A DNA stretch of 64,000 nucleotides from Mycteria americana (Eukaryota > Chordata > Aves > Ciconiiformes > Ciconiidae). The stretch spans positions 32,486,501 to 32,550,500 of the forward strand of contig NC_134368.1 in assembly GCF_035582795.1 (NCBI RefSeq), read 5' to 3'. A program made the translations under genes and the position numbers. Below are positions 15,101-26,496 of this stretch, one piece after another; position 1 is the stretch's first letter; the number at the start of each line of letters is the position of its first letter. Below the pieces are notes generated by a model, which saw nothing but the letters and a program-made list of their open reading frames with translations, was not told the DNA's origin and did not search any database.

Positions 15101-16844
15101 TGGAATTTGTCAACACCAAGAATATTTGTGCCAACCTGGCTGTTTTATATTTTAGCATGCTGGAAAAGGACTGTAATCTGTGCTGTGAATGCTGATGCAG
15201 GAGACAATAGAACAGTAACTTTTCAGAAAAGAAGCTTTAGTTATTAAGCTGTTCAAGGCATCTGCCAAATAAATGTGTCTCCACCCTGATTTTGTGTGCC
15301 AACCCAGCACCTAACTTTTCTAGAAGATTCTCATTGCTCCAGGTCACTTGTCCCAATGCATTTGCTTTTGGAGTATAAAGCTTTTTGGTATGTGACTGAC
15401 TGTGCTTTGAGAATCTCTGCAAAATACTTAGTCACCTTGGTTTTCTCTTCTAAGTTTCAGTGGGAGATGTTACAGCAAACACAGGATCCTTGAGTATCAA
15501 GAGAAAAGCATGGAATGATGGTAAGAGCCCCTGACTTTTTAAAGCATCTATATACTGCTGTTGAATTGGATGCCAGATTCTAGTTTCCAGTACTCAAACA
15601 GTTAAAAAAAAATCCCACAACTTGACACCAAGCTCCAAAACAACGTTCTTCTCTCACCCTCAACAATCTGCAAAAGAAGAGTCCTGATAAAAATGTGGCC
15701 CTAAGGAAAACTGCAATTTCTTTATTTCAATCCTCATCCCTGGTATAAATGAGGTAAACACCAGGAAATACTTCTTTCATTTATAAGAGTTAAGTCCGAG
15801 GAAAAGATAAAAAGATTTTAAAAAGAAGAAGATGTCTTAATTACCTGTGTTGCTCAGAGGAAAATAGGGACAATATCACAGTCATGGTTGTGGTTTCCTC
15901 GTATTATACTATGTGTCAGTAAATGAGAGGAGAAATTACATGTCTAGACATACAATGTCTAATATGTAATATATAGCATCTAATGTCTAACATGTTGTAC
16001 AAGAGAAAACAGGTTATGACAGTTATTCTAAAGAGAAGATATGGTATAGAATCGCTGAGAGAGAAAAATGAAGGGATGGATAGAAATACACGGCATGCAA
16101 TCTGATATAGGAAAGGTCAGGAACTTATTTTTCTTCCCGGCAGAATTGTGAGGCCCTAAATAATCAAAAAGTCCAACAATGAGGGATGACAAACTTAGGT
16201 TCTAGGAGGCTTGCCCCCAGTTTTAATACTAAAATGATGTCTTGTCTACAGACAGATGAACACAAACAGATCTGAACACCACAACATTTCTGAATTCAAC
16301 ATGCTCAGTTCACCATCACAACTGTACTAACAGGACTAACTCTATGTGATTAAATATACTTTCATTTATTGCCTACTAGATAAGTATGTCTTGCAGAAGG
16401 CAGTAGCTAGGCAAAGCTGAAAGTTTCAAATATGAGTGATTTTTACAAGGTCTGCTTCATTCCTGCTCGCCGTTATACAATGACCCCTTACACAACACCA
16501 GGCAATGCCTGCCAAAGGAGCATAACAGGACAGCATTAGCAAAATCTAGCATGTACTAAACTTCAGTGTCAGCAGTTCATTGACTTGTGCACTCTTAACT
16601 ACATACTTTGCTTTTGTCCACAGAGGTGTCACCTGTTCCACTTAAGAAAAGTGCTTCTGAAAACACCATACTCCACTTCCAAAAACTATTAACAGAGAGA
16701 GTGCACACAGTAACAGAAGGCAAAAAGTTACTGTTAGAAAGGCTTTGTAAGCAGGAAGAAATGCAAGACCTCAACAGAACACAGCTGTATGCTGATCCAT
16801 CAGCCATACAACAGGTTGGTTTAATGAACTTTCTACGAAATTAG
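2733..16844 (+). CDS. Two-domain Myb/SANT-like DNA-binding protein (5' end not found)
   Basis: Coding exons: 2733-3170, 4211-4300, 5054-5125, 9407-9493, 12824-12895, 13615-14016, 15461-15520 and 16624-16844 (stop TAG at 16842-16844). All have AG acceptors and GT donors. The joined frame is open for about 479 codons. Counting from the first visible exon, residues 25-114 and 278-367 form two Myb/SANT-like (trihelix, Myb_DNA-bind_4 type) domains. They share the core HW..NEVRALI.IWSD and the stretch GIDRDWKQCRTKYKNLK. Such domains bind DNA in ZSCAN20/ZSCAN29-type and MSANTD proteins, so a nuclear DNA-binding role is likely. No zinc finger, SCAN or transposase domain is visible. The linker exons are short, acidic and Ser/Thr rich. 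The last exon carries a charged, probably helical segment (about 416-450). Every exon boundary is phase 1. The first coding exon and start codon are missing. It lies antisense in the apparent first intron of PPAT. I do not recognise a named orthologue. Confidence 0.8.
3278..3293 (+). repeat. Poly(G) run
   Basis: Sixteen G in a row, just after SANT exon A. Such runs are often length-variable or misassembled. Confidence 0.9.
4211..4300 (+). CDS. SANT gene exon B: acidic linker mini-exon
   Basis: This 90-bp exon lies between ATGCAG and GTAAAC, in phase 1 on both sides. It encodes an acidic segment containing EEDSVSNMSEDLRVADIKK. It resembles the other mini-exons of the gene. Confidence 0.75.
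5054..5125 (+). CDS. SANT gene exon C: linker mini-exon
   Basis: This 72-bp exon lies between CTGACAG and GTAAGT, in phase 1 on both sides. It encodes DDVTVNTTPENLAALHITKE and a short tail. Confidence 0.75.
6994..7045. repeat. 26-bp tandem duplication
   Basis: Two almost identical copies of a 26-base unit containing GCAATCACAAAACCCATTT, differing at two positions. Confidence 0.85.
8836..8850 (+). repeat. Poly(G) run
   Basis: Fifteen G in a row within a locally GC-rich patch of the SANT gene intron between exons C and D. Confidence 0.9.
9407..9493 (+). CDS. SANT gene exon D: linker mini-exon
   Basis: This 87-bp exon follows a strong polypyrimidine tract and TTACAG, with donor GTAGGT. It is phase 1 on both sides. 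It encodes a segment with STPAALEATQIKKETIEI. The IKKE in it fits the sumoylation consensus, hydrophobic-K-x-E. Confidence 0.75.
12824..12895 (+). CDS. SANT gene exon E: linker mini-exon
   Basis: This 72-bp exon follows TTTCTATAG and has donor GTGAG. It is phase 1 on both sides. It encodes DDDSISTTSEDRSCTPLAKR and a short tail. Confidence 0.75.
13615..14016 (+). CDS. SANT gene exon F: second Myb/SANT-like domain
   Basis: This 402-bp exon follows ATTTTCAG and has donor GTATTC. The domain begins with GAGKHWSDNEVRALI and ends near FYDEVDCILRRQ. It is closely similar to the domain of exon A, including an identical stretch GIDRDWKQCRTKYKNLK, which points to an internal duplication. Confidence 0.87.
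15461..15520 (+). CDS. SANT gene exon G: basic mini-exon
   Basis: This 60-bp exon lies between AAGTTTCAG and GTAAGA, in phase 1 on both sides. It encodes VGDVTANTGSLSIKRK and a short tail. KRK could form part of a nuclear localisation signal. Confidence 0.7.
16624..16844 (+). CDS. SANT gene exon H: C-terminal helical segment and stop
   Basis: The acceptor is TTGTCCACAG ending at 16623. The frame runs 72 codons to TAG. The segment HFQKLLTERVHTVTEGKK and what follows alternate charged and leucine residues, like a short coiled coil. A GTTGGT after codon CAG near 16815 could be a donor for a longer isoform, but the frame simply reads to the stop. Confidence 0.75.
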
Positions 16845-17029
16845 CATGCAAAGAGATTCTCTCAGATAGTAAGAAATTAAATAGACATATTTATGAGTAT
16901 AGGTCACCCACATGAGTACATGCTTGCTCCCCTTTAATATATTCACCTTCAGTCATTAAACTAAAACAAGATATGAGTTCCCGTCATAATCCTTAACTAT
17001 GAGCTTTTAGCAGTGACATCAGTTAATCT

Positions 17030-17035
17030 AATAAA
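17030..17035 (+). terminator. Possible poly(A) signal of the SANT gene
   Basis: An AATAAA lies about 185 bases after the stop codon. It is the first such hexamer after the stop. Nothing else supports it. Confidence 0.35.
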
Positions 17036-20000
17036 AGTTATAACCTCTGCCTACATGCCTTGGCTCACCTACCTGCCACAATTAACAGGCTTAATTGAAA
17101 GAAAATAACACTTTGACTGATCAAAGAAAACAAGTACAGTTAAAATTTCATCCCATCATTTCTAATTACCACCTCTATGACCTTCCTAGCAAGTTAGTCC
17201 TCTGCAATTAACCAAACAGTTGAAGCCATAAGATAACTTCTTTTTGATTAGGCAAGGCTGGTGGGGAAAACACAACACTTAATTCCTTTATCAGCATTTA
17301 CCCTCCTCCTAGCCTTGCCATCTGCTTGTGCTGGGTTGGGGTACCATCCCCATCTGCCCGCTGAAGGTACGGTGCTGTGCAGCAATGAACTGGAGAATTC
17401 CATGAGCCAGAAAGAAATTACACAGTTAATGCACACCTAGAAGGGGCAGGCATGGGTTCTGGTCCCTGTTCTGTACTGGGCAAGGGGTCTGACTTGTCCG
17501 GTAACCAAATGAAGTACAGAAAACATAGAAACAGTGCAGAGAACAATGACATGGTAAGTGACAAATGCCATGCCATAACTAACCATTACTCTGCAAAATC
17601 CTACTAGCCACTACTTCATTTTGTGATTATGTAACTACTCTACAGTCTGTACTGTCTGCAACGCATGCACTTCTAGGGTTTTCCTTTCAGTGTATTCAAG
17701 CAGAAAACTCATTTCTGGATCTCAGTCATGTTTGGGCATAGACCTACACAGCCCTGCCAAAGCTAGGTCAGTTCTGGGCACACACAGGCGCACAACTGAA
17801 GTCAAGTAGTCAAGTTCTTACTGCAGCAGCAACAGCCACCAGGTTTTTTTATACACGGAGGCCTAAATTCCACCAAAGTCCCTCTTCACAAAATCTTACA
17901 CAAAAATATTACTGGATATAGTGCTTTGTTTCCTGCTCTATGGTTAATTGTTTTCTGGTTAATTCTTTTATGAGAGACATTACACAGGTAAATAATTTCC
18001 ACCCAGGTAGATTTTATCTGCCATTTGACTAGCATTTTTAAAACAATTCTGAGAAGTCAGAGAAAGATCCCTAGAAAATCATAGTTTTTTGATCACATTC
18101 ATTTATACAGTGACACGGACATACAGTTGTTCCAGTGCATGCTTATCTACCACTTTTCACATTTTACATTGGTTTCTCACTATAAACCTTCTTTGGCTTG
18201 TAATACTAGTATCATCGTTGGTTTAAAAATCTTTCTTCTCTCTTTGCAATGAATTGGTTCAAAGATACATCCTTGAACTTGCATCATATTACTTGCATAC
18301 AGAACTGCTGTCTTTGGTAGGAGAACAGGGGATCTGTCCCTGCCATCACGGCAGTCAGGTATCCTTCTAGAACATGCTGAGCCACCTGAAGACCTCGCCA
18401 TTCGTAGCAGTACTAAAATCACAGGTTACTCCTTCCACATGTGAACCAGAAAAATGTGCGATCCAACACTAAGTCACTCTAGTACATTTAAACAGTTTAG
18501 TTCAATTTAGATTTGAATTAAGTTTTTTAAATAACTGTACTGAAAATAATATGGATCACTTACATGTTCTGCTCTACCTGCTCTGTTCCATGAGTACAAG
18601 GCTGAAGTTGCATAAAGCAGCTGAAGCTGATTCAATAACTCATTGCAGCAAGAAGGTCCCCTTTTCCCCATGCTACTCTGAGCAATCTGATGCTTGCTGG
18701 ATCCCCTGTAAAACAGTTCAGCTCACCAACCTGACACAAGACCAGCCCAGTTGGGGAAAAAAAAGCAAATTGTTTTCAGTGTGAGTTGAAGCAGCCCAGC
18801 AAGTTCTCAGCTGTGCTAGCCGTAACTTTGAGCAGCTCAAAGGTTGTTTTTGTTGCAGCGTGACTGCCCTCGCAGAAGAAAGGCTAACCTGAGGGAGGCA
18901 GTTAGCACTGCAAAGAAGACAAACTGCACTTAAAATTCTGAGCGATGCACAAGGATCCCAATCTTTCCAAAACTTTGCTGTCATTCAGTACAATGTCCCC
19001 AAAAAACCTTTCTCTTCTTCCAGAAAAAAAAAATAAAGACTTATTTTTATTCATTAAAATAAGCAGATCTTTCAAGAAATATGTATCTATTTTTAAATGC
19101 TGTTCAGGTGAGAACTGCACAAAAGCACTGAGGCAAAGGACTGTCTAAATTCTTAGTAGGCCAGAACAGAGAATTGCAGAGCACACTTGCAGTCTCTACT
19201 TGGAAACTTCATATCAACACTAGAGGGTAGACATGAAGCAAGAACTGACAGAAAAAAAAGAACACAAGTGGCTTTCCAAGTAAAAGGGTTTTTTTTTCAG
19301 AAAACTTTCCAGAGAGCAGGATTTACCTGACAAACAAATGTCCAAAGAAGGTGGACTTCCCTTTGTGTGGGATTCCACTTCTATTCTGCTTTGTGGGTGC
19401 AAAGCATAGCTTGTTTTTTGTAATTGTTCTGTCAGAAAGCTATCTCCTTCTTTCCTGCTGTTCACATTTATTTTCAGTCAAAGATGGTAAGAGATGTCAA
19501 GAGCATGGGGCATTTGGCATCATCTAATATGTGCTATTCCCACTTACAGAGATAGCAATTAATTTACTTGAGTATGTAGGATGCTGAGATAGATAAAGTG
19601 GCATCAAGACAACCTTTCTTCACTGCAGTTGTAGTTATGATTCCCCATCACTTTTTGCTTAGAGACAAAATAACATGAATGTTGCACATTTAGAATTCCG
19701 GCTGTCTAGAGCTATGGTCTGTCTCCTTCTGACAGCATCTCCAGGGGTAGTGACAATGGGCTAAATAGAATGTCGCTAGAGTGAAGGATTTCTCAGAAAA
19801 AGTCCCTTCAAAAATAGCATTAGTTAATCCAACTCATCCTTCCAGTGTATTTTTATATCCACTTGAGCTTGTGCTGTGGCTCTGCTCTGATCACAGCTTT
19901 ACATTTATTACAGTCACACAATATTTAGTCTCGGCACACTTATGGGCAAGTTAAATGGAACTTGGGACACCATCTCACACATGCTAAATGGTTATATGTG

Positions 20001-23000
20001 AGGCACTACCGTAGGACTGAAAGGGTTTGGGAGGAGAGGCCTTCTTAGACATAGATCCACAACATGATTCCTTTTTAGCGGAAAGGCCAGACCAAGTTGT
20101 TTCCATGTAACTGCTCCTGGGAATCTTAATATAAATTACATCATGAAAATGATCCAGCTTAAAAATCAAAACCAACACCAAATAATAATGGCAAGAGCAG
20201 CAATCCTATAAAATAACAGATCTTTGCTTTCCTCCCTCCTCAAATACCTGCACTATTACCAGGGGGCCATTCAGATTACTGTGACGGCAAATCTGTCTCC
20301 TCCCCAGTCGGCAAATGGCAATACTGAAATTTTTGAGGTATGGCAGATAAATGGAGCAATCACCACTTTGACCTATATTAAAAAGTTCCATTCTTCTCTA
20401 AAGCACACTCATTCACTGAGATGAATGGGTCACTTTACACATCTTTGATAGGGCTGTTACCCTGGAAAGTCCTCTGAATGCCCCATTTAGATTATTTCCT
20501 GGTAGACCAACCTATATTTGGGCCAGATGCGTGGAGAATGAGCTTCAGGGAGCAGAAATGCTTGCATTGTTGGTGGATCCACAAGCACTATCAGCATCAC
20601 TATCGGCTTAAAAAACTCTCCCTCCAGACTCTCACCCTTTGTTCCTTCTCCAGCAGCAAGGTCTCCTTTGTGTCGGCACAAGCACTCATGTGGCCAAGTG
20701 GTTAATCAACTGACAGAACTGATTTAAATTAAAAGTAACCTAATAAAAAGCCCCTCCAAACAACCCTGCTTTTTTTTTTAAGTTCAAGGAAAGTAGTGTA
20801 AGACATGGCAGAAAGAGCAGCCAGGACAGTTTATTTGAACTGAACTACCCAGCATGAACTTCCCGTGCTGTGTACAACCCTCCCTCCATGAATTAGGCTC
20901 AAATTTAAGGTATGGGCAGACAAGCCAACAGAGCAATCCTGTGAAAGTTACTGGAGAGCTGTATCATGCCTACACGGATGACTTAAGCACAGTCAATGTG
21001 AAGAAAAACGAACAATCTCGCCCCAAATCTCATCGCAACTCTATGGCTAGCTTAATGTAATGGAAAGTCTGTTGGCCACAGTAAACATAATGGCTGTCTC
21101 TGAAACGTCCTCTTGTATATACATTTTGGCACCACTCCCCTCCTGGTCGTTCCACTCCTTCTTACGTTATCTCATTCCAGTTGGTTACTCCACATCCAGA
21201 GATAAGAGCTGAGACCGAACTGCATTTCGTGACATGTACATCTAAGAGATTTGAACTTGGTTAGAATGGAAATCTGGCTTATCTTCACTCTCTGAAAACG
21301 AGCATGCAGGAACCTGAGCCCTGCAGGAAGTTATGTAAAACAACCCAGCGGATATAACAGCTCACCACAGCAAAAAGGTCTCTCTCCTCCTCTCTTCTTG
21401 CAGGAGTAAGCTTTGTGGCATGTAATTAAACTGGGCTGTCAGCACCTAGCAGCACAGAATGGCCTATACATGTAAGCCAAGATAGAACGAAAAGATAAAG
21501 TGTTACTATATCCACATTCAGTACGTGTCTCTGAAAGTACTTAGGAATGTTTTACCAGCACATAGAGCATGAACATTCTGGTAAAACAGCATACAGACTC
21601 AGTCACTATCTAGACAAACATCTTACCCAGTATATTCCATAGGGAATTTAAATAGATATATGGTCAATTAAAAAATTTGGCATTTAGACAATTAAAACAT
21701 TTAACGCTGCAGTTCTTGCATCTGGGGACAGGGGATCTGCTGAACCCATAATGAGTTCTTGAGATGAAATGAAGAGGTAAATATGTTACACACCAAATTA
21801 TCAGGATCATTACCTGTAGCATATCCATGTTCCTCAGAAAATTCCCATCCAAATACTATTGCAATGTCAAGCTTTTTGTTTGAAAGATTCATGGGGTAAG
21901 ACAGGATACCAGTAGCATGCTAAATAGCCTTTTAAAAAAATCTATCTTGTAGCCAAAAGGTTGTACATAAAATGTAGATAAACACTTTTATTATGCTATA
22001 TTGAGTGTAGATATTTGGAAGAATGGCTACTTGGAAGCAACCAGTAATTTTACTAGATTGAAAGAGAAGTAAAAATTCTTAACTTACACTGGTGATTATT
22101 TGGGTTCTGTTGTGTGGGTTTTAATAGTGGACAGTAACAGGGAAGGTATCAAAAAAGCATGCCGGCCAAGCCTCTACTCTCCATTTACTTTGATTCTCAT
22201 AACAAATTCCATACATAGATCCAGCTGAGTTGGGACAGGGAGTATTCCCTGACTTAACAGGACTTCCACCTGCACAGAAGAGGCCTTTTAAAGACCTTTT
22301 CTAAAAATCAGTACAAAGCTGGATACGCTCAGGTTTCAGTACATAGTATTACTGCCAAAAATATTTTCCGGGGAATTTTGCAAAAAGTTAACAGAAATCA
22401 CACTTGTTCCAAGATTAACTTTGCAAATTTGTCCTGGTCAAGGACTCAAATGACGTTTAATAGATTTGTAACTCAAAGTACTCCTCCTCCCTCCCTCACC
22501 GCCCCCAAGAAAGTTTTCTTCTTACCAATATCCTCTTATTTTGGCTTGCTGTCAGTGGATTTTGCAGTGACTTTGTTCCCTGGCTTAAAAATTGTAAAGA
22601 TGATTTAGAACATCCACTTTTAAGCCTTGTTAATGTTGATGCCAGAGTAACAGCGTTAGCTTTAGCAGCTTTCAAGTTTCAAACGTAATGAGAATTCACT
22701 GCTAACATAGCTGTAAAATTGTTAAAACCAGAGGAAAATCACTTTAAAATTGTCTCAAGTTAAATTGGTACAATGTTCTTAGCGTGTGGAATGCCTTGAT
22801 TAGCCTGTAAGTAGGAATATACTGGTTTTCATTTTAATTCACAGTTCACCACTATAAAGTAAAAGCCAATAAAAGCCATGTTCTAACTTCTGCTACAAAG
22901 GAGTGTGAATTTAAGCCTCAACAATCTAGCAGCTACTTTTTAATTAAAAAAAAACAAAACAAAACAAAATCAAAAAACCTTTTAAAGTTGTTGCTTATGT

Positions 23001-23014
23001 CAAGATAGTGAAAT

Positions 23015-23062
23015 TCCAAGTCTTTTATCCAAGTCTTTTATCCAAGTCTTCCAATCTTTTAT
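23015..23062. repeat. Short tandem repeat, unit about 14 bp
   Basis: About three copies of CCAAGTCTTTTATC or close variants in a row. Confidence 0.8.
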
Positions 23063-26042
23063 CTTTCATGATGTGCCTACTTGTGGGCCCACTACAGAAC
23101 CTTGCTTACAAATACACACCAATTTTTCATGCAGAATAGTTTCAGTGAAACAATGAGCACCACTCAAACACATGCTGTTGAATACATGCGTAAATATTTT
23201 GGTGGCTTGATCCAGTGTATAGTTTCAAGTTTTCAGTTGCAAACATCCTCACTGAAGTAAATCTCTCCAATGCCGTATTATCTTTTTAACACTGTAACAC
23301 AAACTATCAACTCATTTTAGGCCATTTATCAGAAACAGCAAAGTTCTTCACATTGCTGCAACCAGCTATATCAGAACATAAAGCACAAAGAACTTATGCT
23401 GCATGTTTTTGTGGCATGTAGCAAATACTCGGGATCTTTATGTATACAGATAAGATTTCAAAGATTAGAAATTATAACATGTTCCCAACAGCTGCCTCTT
23501 CTTTGTGGATCAGTCATCTCAAAAATGCAGTTTGATACAATGCCATGCTTGAATATTCTGATTTTTAAAATCTATGATGAATTCAGGGCCAAATTCTGTA
23601 ATGTGATTTATTGCACAGGACTAATTTGCATATAAAAGTACATGCCTATGAGTATCTAAGGCCGCTAGTCATTATGTAAACATCCTTACTAATTTGAAGG
23701 GGAGGTCTAAGGACTGTATTTTCTAGTGGTCAATCACATTTCTGTTAGTCACTTAGGCCCGATCGGGACTGCCCATTAATATTTACCATACCTCTCTTTC
23801 ATATTTACTTATTTTTAAAGGAATATGGTTAAGAGACACTTCTTAGTTTTTAAGTTTAAAAGAACGGGCTTAATGAAATTTACTGATTCAGTTAATGCTA
23901 AATCTTAATTCTGGTCTTCATGACACATTCCAAAAAGAAGGAAGAAAAAGAGCTCTTATCCTATTACTTGCTGATAGGGATGCCACTTCTACACCTCACA
24001 GCAGGAAAAATGCAAAGAGGTTAGAGGGAAACATTACAGAAGGAAATGGGAACATTAACATCTCAGCTATTTAATAGAATGTTATTGAGTGCTTGCAAAG
24101 GTATACCTAACTGAGCAGGCCGTTTCACTTTACAGTGAATGTAATGCAGTTTACAGAGAATGTAATACAGTGGATGCAATAATGCTTATGTCTCTAAGAA
24201 AGCATCCCTTAAAAATTTTGACGATTATGGAGTTAGAAGATCAGAACCAGAGGTAGTGCATGTATGCCTTTAGGTGTGTATCTTCCTGCAGAACTTGTGA
24301 ATTGCTCGCAGTTTCAATCACAGCATTAGTATTACTCTCTACAGTTGTGTCCTCCACAGGGGATATTCGATATTAAAGAGCTCATGGAAATCAAATATAC
24401 TTGTCAAGTGCCCATCAGAAAAAAAAGAAGAAAAACATTTGTATTGAAAAATAATGAAATAAGGTCGCAATGAAAATTGAGATAATAAGCTGCAAAGTAA
24501 TGAAAATACATCAGTCATTTTATTTCCAACTAAGAAACTCCAGGTCCACCAGTGTAACTGTGTAAACATAAATGAGGTAAGATTTTTTCTAGCCTCTTCA
24601 CAGAAAAATGGCGCAACCTAAAATGAGACTATTGATTACATGGCTTTGTTCCTTGGACTCTGCAGCTCTATCACTCCCAAAAACATTTTTGATGGACACT
24701 GGCAAATATATATAGTTTATGAATGCTACACCTGCAATCCAAAGAAAATTATTAGGATCTGAGAGTCATGTAGCGATGCAGCATTTTATCAGTAAAAGTA
24801 TATGACACTCAGCTGTAATAAACAGAAAATCTCCATGTAAACCATTTTCTGTTGTTGGTCCAAAACAATTTCAGAGCAACCTTTACATGTCTGTGACCTC
24901 AAAAATACAAAGAATGTATGATTTTATCTATTCAGTGCATGTGTACTTAGAGAAGCCCCCCTCCCCAGACTGTCAGGAATGTGATTATTTAGCCCACTTT
25001 TTGCAAATGGAAAGTTAAGCATAGTATATAGGTGTTGGTACTACTACAAAACTAGCATGTGCGTGTTTGGCTGTGCATGTGTTCCCACAAGGAGGACACA
25101 CCTTTCTGGCACCACTGAAAAAATGATTAGCGTATGTCGGTGCATAACATTTCGTACTTTGGGTACCAAACGGAAGCAGAAGCCAAACTTCGTTTTGCAG
25201 CTCTGCATCCACACGGATCACAGCGAATCTAGTCTGTTTTACATCGCCATAGGCGTGTCAGGTAGAAAAGAAGTTTTATTGTATCACGGTGGTGAACAGA
25301 AACAACTATGGCTAGTCGGAGCCTAAAACTGCTTAAGAGCCACTCCGTTTCGGTGCTCTCGATTTGTGTGAACTACACTTTAACATCAGCATCTCGAGTA
25401 ACGCCGAGGATGACGGCCGGGCCCCGCCGCGACGCCGGCAGGAGGTCAGCGCCCGTGTGACACGGCCGCGGCGCGGCTGGGTGGCCGGGACGGGGCGGCG
25501 GGAGCGGCAGCCGATGAGCGGGGCGCACGCATCCCCGCCGCCCGCTGGGGCGGCCACGCCGCGGGCTCCGCGCACGGAGGCCCCCGGGCAGCGCGGGACG
25601 TGCGCACGCCCGGGCCGGCGGCGCGGCCCCCGGCGGCGGCCGGCAGCAGGAGCGGATGCGACCCAAGTGAGATGCAGCCGAGCTCCAAAGCACGTCCGAG
25701 AGCTGCTCCTTCGGCGCGGCCGGCCCGGGAGGGCGGGAGCGGCGGGGCGTTCCTTGCGCTTCGGCCACCGGGATGCTGCCGGGGCTCCCCGCCGGCGCGG
25801 GGCGGGAGGAAGCGACGGGGCGCTCCGCAGCGGGCAGGCCCCCGGCCGCGCCGCTCCCCTCCCCGCCCGCTCCTTCCGCCGCCGCCGCCGGCGAGCCGGG
25901 GCCCTCCCGGCTGCACGTGCCGCGCTGGGGGCCCGACCGCCCCCGGGGCAGCCGCCGCGGCCCGGCCCGCCACGGAGACGCCGGTTTCGGAGGGCGGCCC
26001 CGTCCAGCCCGCTCCCGACCGCCGTGCCCCGTGCCCCCTTAC

Positions 26043-26170
26043 CTGTGCTGCAGCCCCACCAGCCCCAGCGTGATCACATGGGGCACGTCCAGCTCCGTGG
26101 GCCACGCGCCGGAGGCGATGCAGCCGAACACGCCGCACTCCTCCCGGATGCCCAGCTCCTCCAGCTCCAT
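26043..26170 (-). CDS. PPAT: PPAT coding exon 1 (amidophosphoribosyltransferase)
   Basis: PPAT makes 5-phosphoribosylamine from PRPP and glutamine, the committed step of purine synthesis in the cytosol. The exon encodes 42 codons plus two bases, starting [16 protein letters not shown] and ending GLVGLQH plus a split Arg codon. This matches the vertebrate N-terminus closely. In the family an 11-residue propeptide is removed to expose the catalytic Cys, here Cys12, which is the glutaminase nucleophile. The start codon has a strong context (G at -3, G at +4). The donor reads GTAAGG on the minus strand. No further PPAT exon was found to the left, so the rest of the enzyme is outside the window. 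Confidence 0.95.
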
Positions 26171-26373
26171 GGCGCGGGCGGCACGTGGCGGCGGGCGGCG
26201 CGGCCCCGGAGGGCGGCCCCGGCCCCGGCCCCGGCCCCGATCCCGATCCCGGTCCCGGCCCCGGCCCCGGCCCCGCTGTGGCGGCTCCCGCGCGCTCCTG
26301 CCGGCGCCGCGCGCAGCCAACAGCGCCGCGCCGCGCGGGGCCGCCGGTAGCCTGCCGGCGCGGCCTCCCTCAT
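26074..26373 (-). other. Upstream ORF overlapping the PPAT start codon
   Basis: An ATG at 26373-26371 opens a 99-codon frame. It runs through the GGGGCC-like tract as Gly-Ala/Gly-Ile dipeptides, crosses the PPAT start in another frame and stops inside exon 1. Its context is weak (T at -3). It is only translated if transcription starts upstream of 26373, which I cannot tell. A protein product is unlikely but a regulatory role is possible. Confidence 0.3.
26215..26275. repeat. Imperfect GGCCCC hexanucleotide repeat in the PPAT 5' leader
   Basis: About ten hexamer units read GGCCCC or close variants (GATCCC, GGTCCC) on the plus strand. On the PPAT sense strand this is GGGGCC. It lies 45-105 bases upstream of the PPAT start codon and could form G-quadruplexes in the transcript. 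Confidence 0.85.
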
Positions 26374-26496
26374 TTACATACGGGGGGGCGCCCCCGGCCC
26401 CCACTCCGCCGCCTCGCCCGTCCCCTCCCCGCCCCCTCCCCCGCTTCCAGCCAGGCCCGCGACCCCGGACCCGCTGCCCCCGCGGGGCGCAACAGG

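Larger units (their letters stand above)
16845..26042. other. Non-coding stretch: SANT gene 3' end and inferred PPAT intron 1
   Basis: I looked on the minus strand for later PPAT exons, including the glutaminase motifs GHTRYATTG and AHNGELVN, and found none. Open frames here are short and unlike known proteins. The DNA is AT-rich until about 25.3 kb, where the CpG island begins. Small tandem repeats are listed separately. Confidence 0.6.

Noticed and set aside
21701-21892. Minus-strand frame with a somewhat protein-like sequence in the PPAT intron
   Set aside because: It does not match any PPAT segment and has no clear splice sites.
25364-26350. Long open frame (328 codons, plus strand) in the CpG island
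   Set aside because: Its composition is Arg/Pro/Ala/Gly only, it runs antisense over PPAT exon 1, and long open frames are expected in GC-rich DNA with few stop codons.
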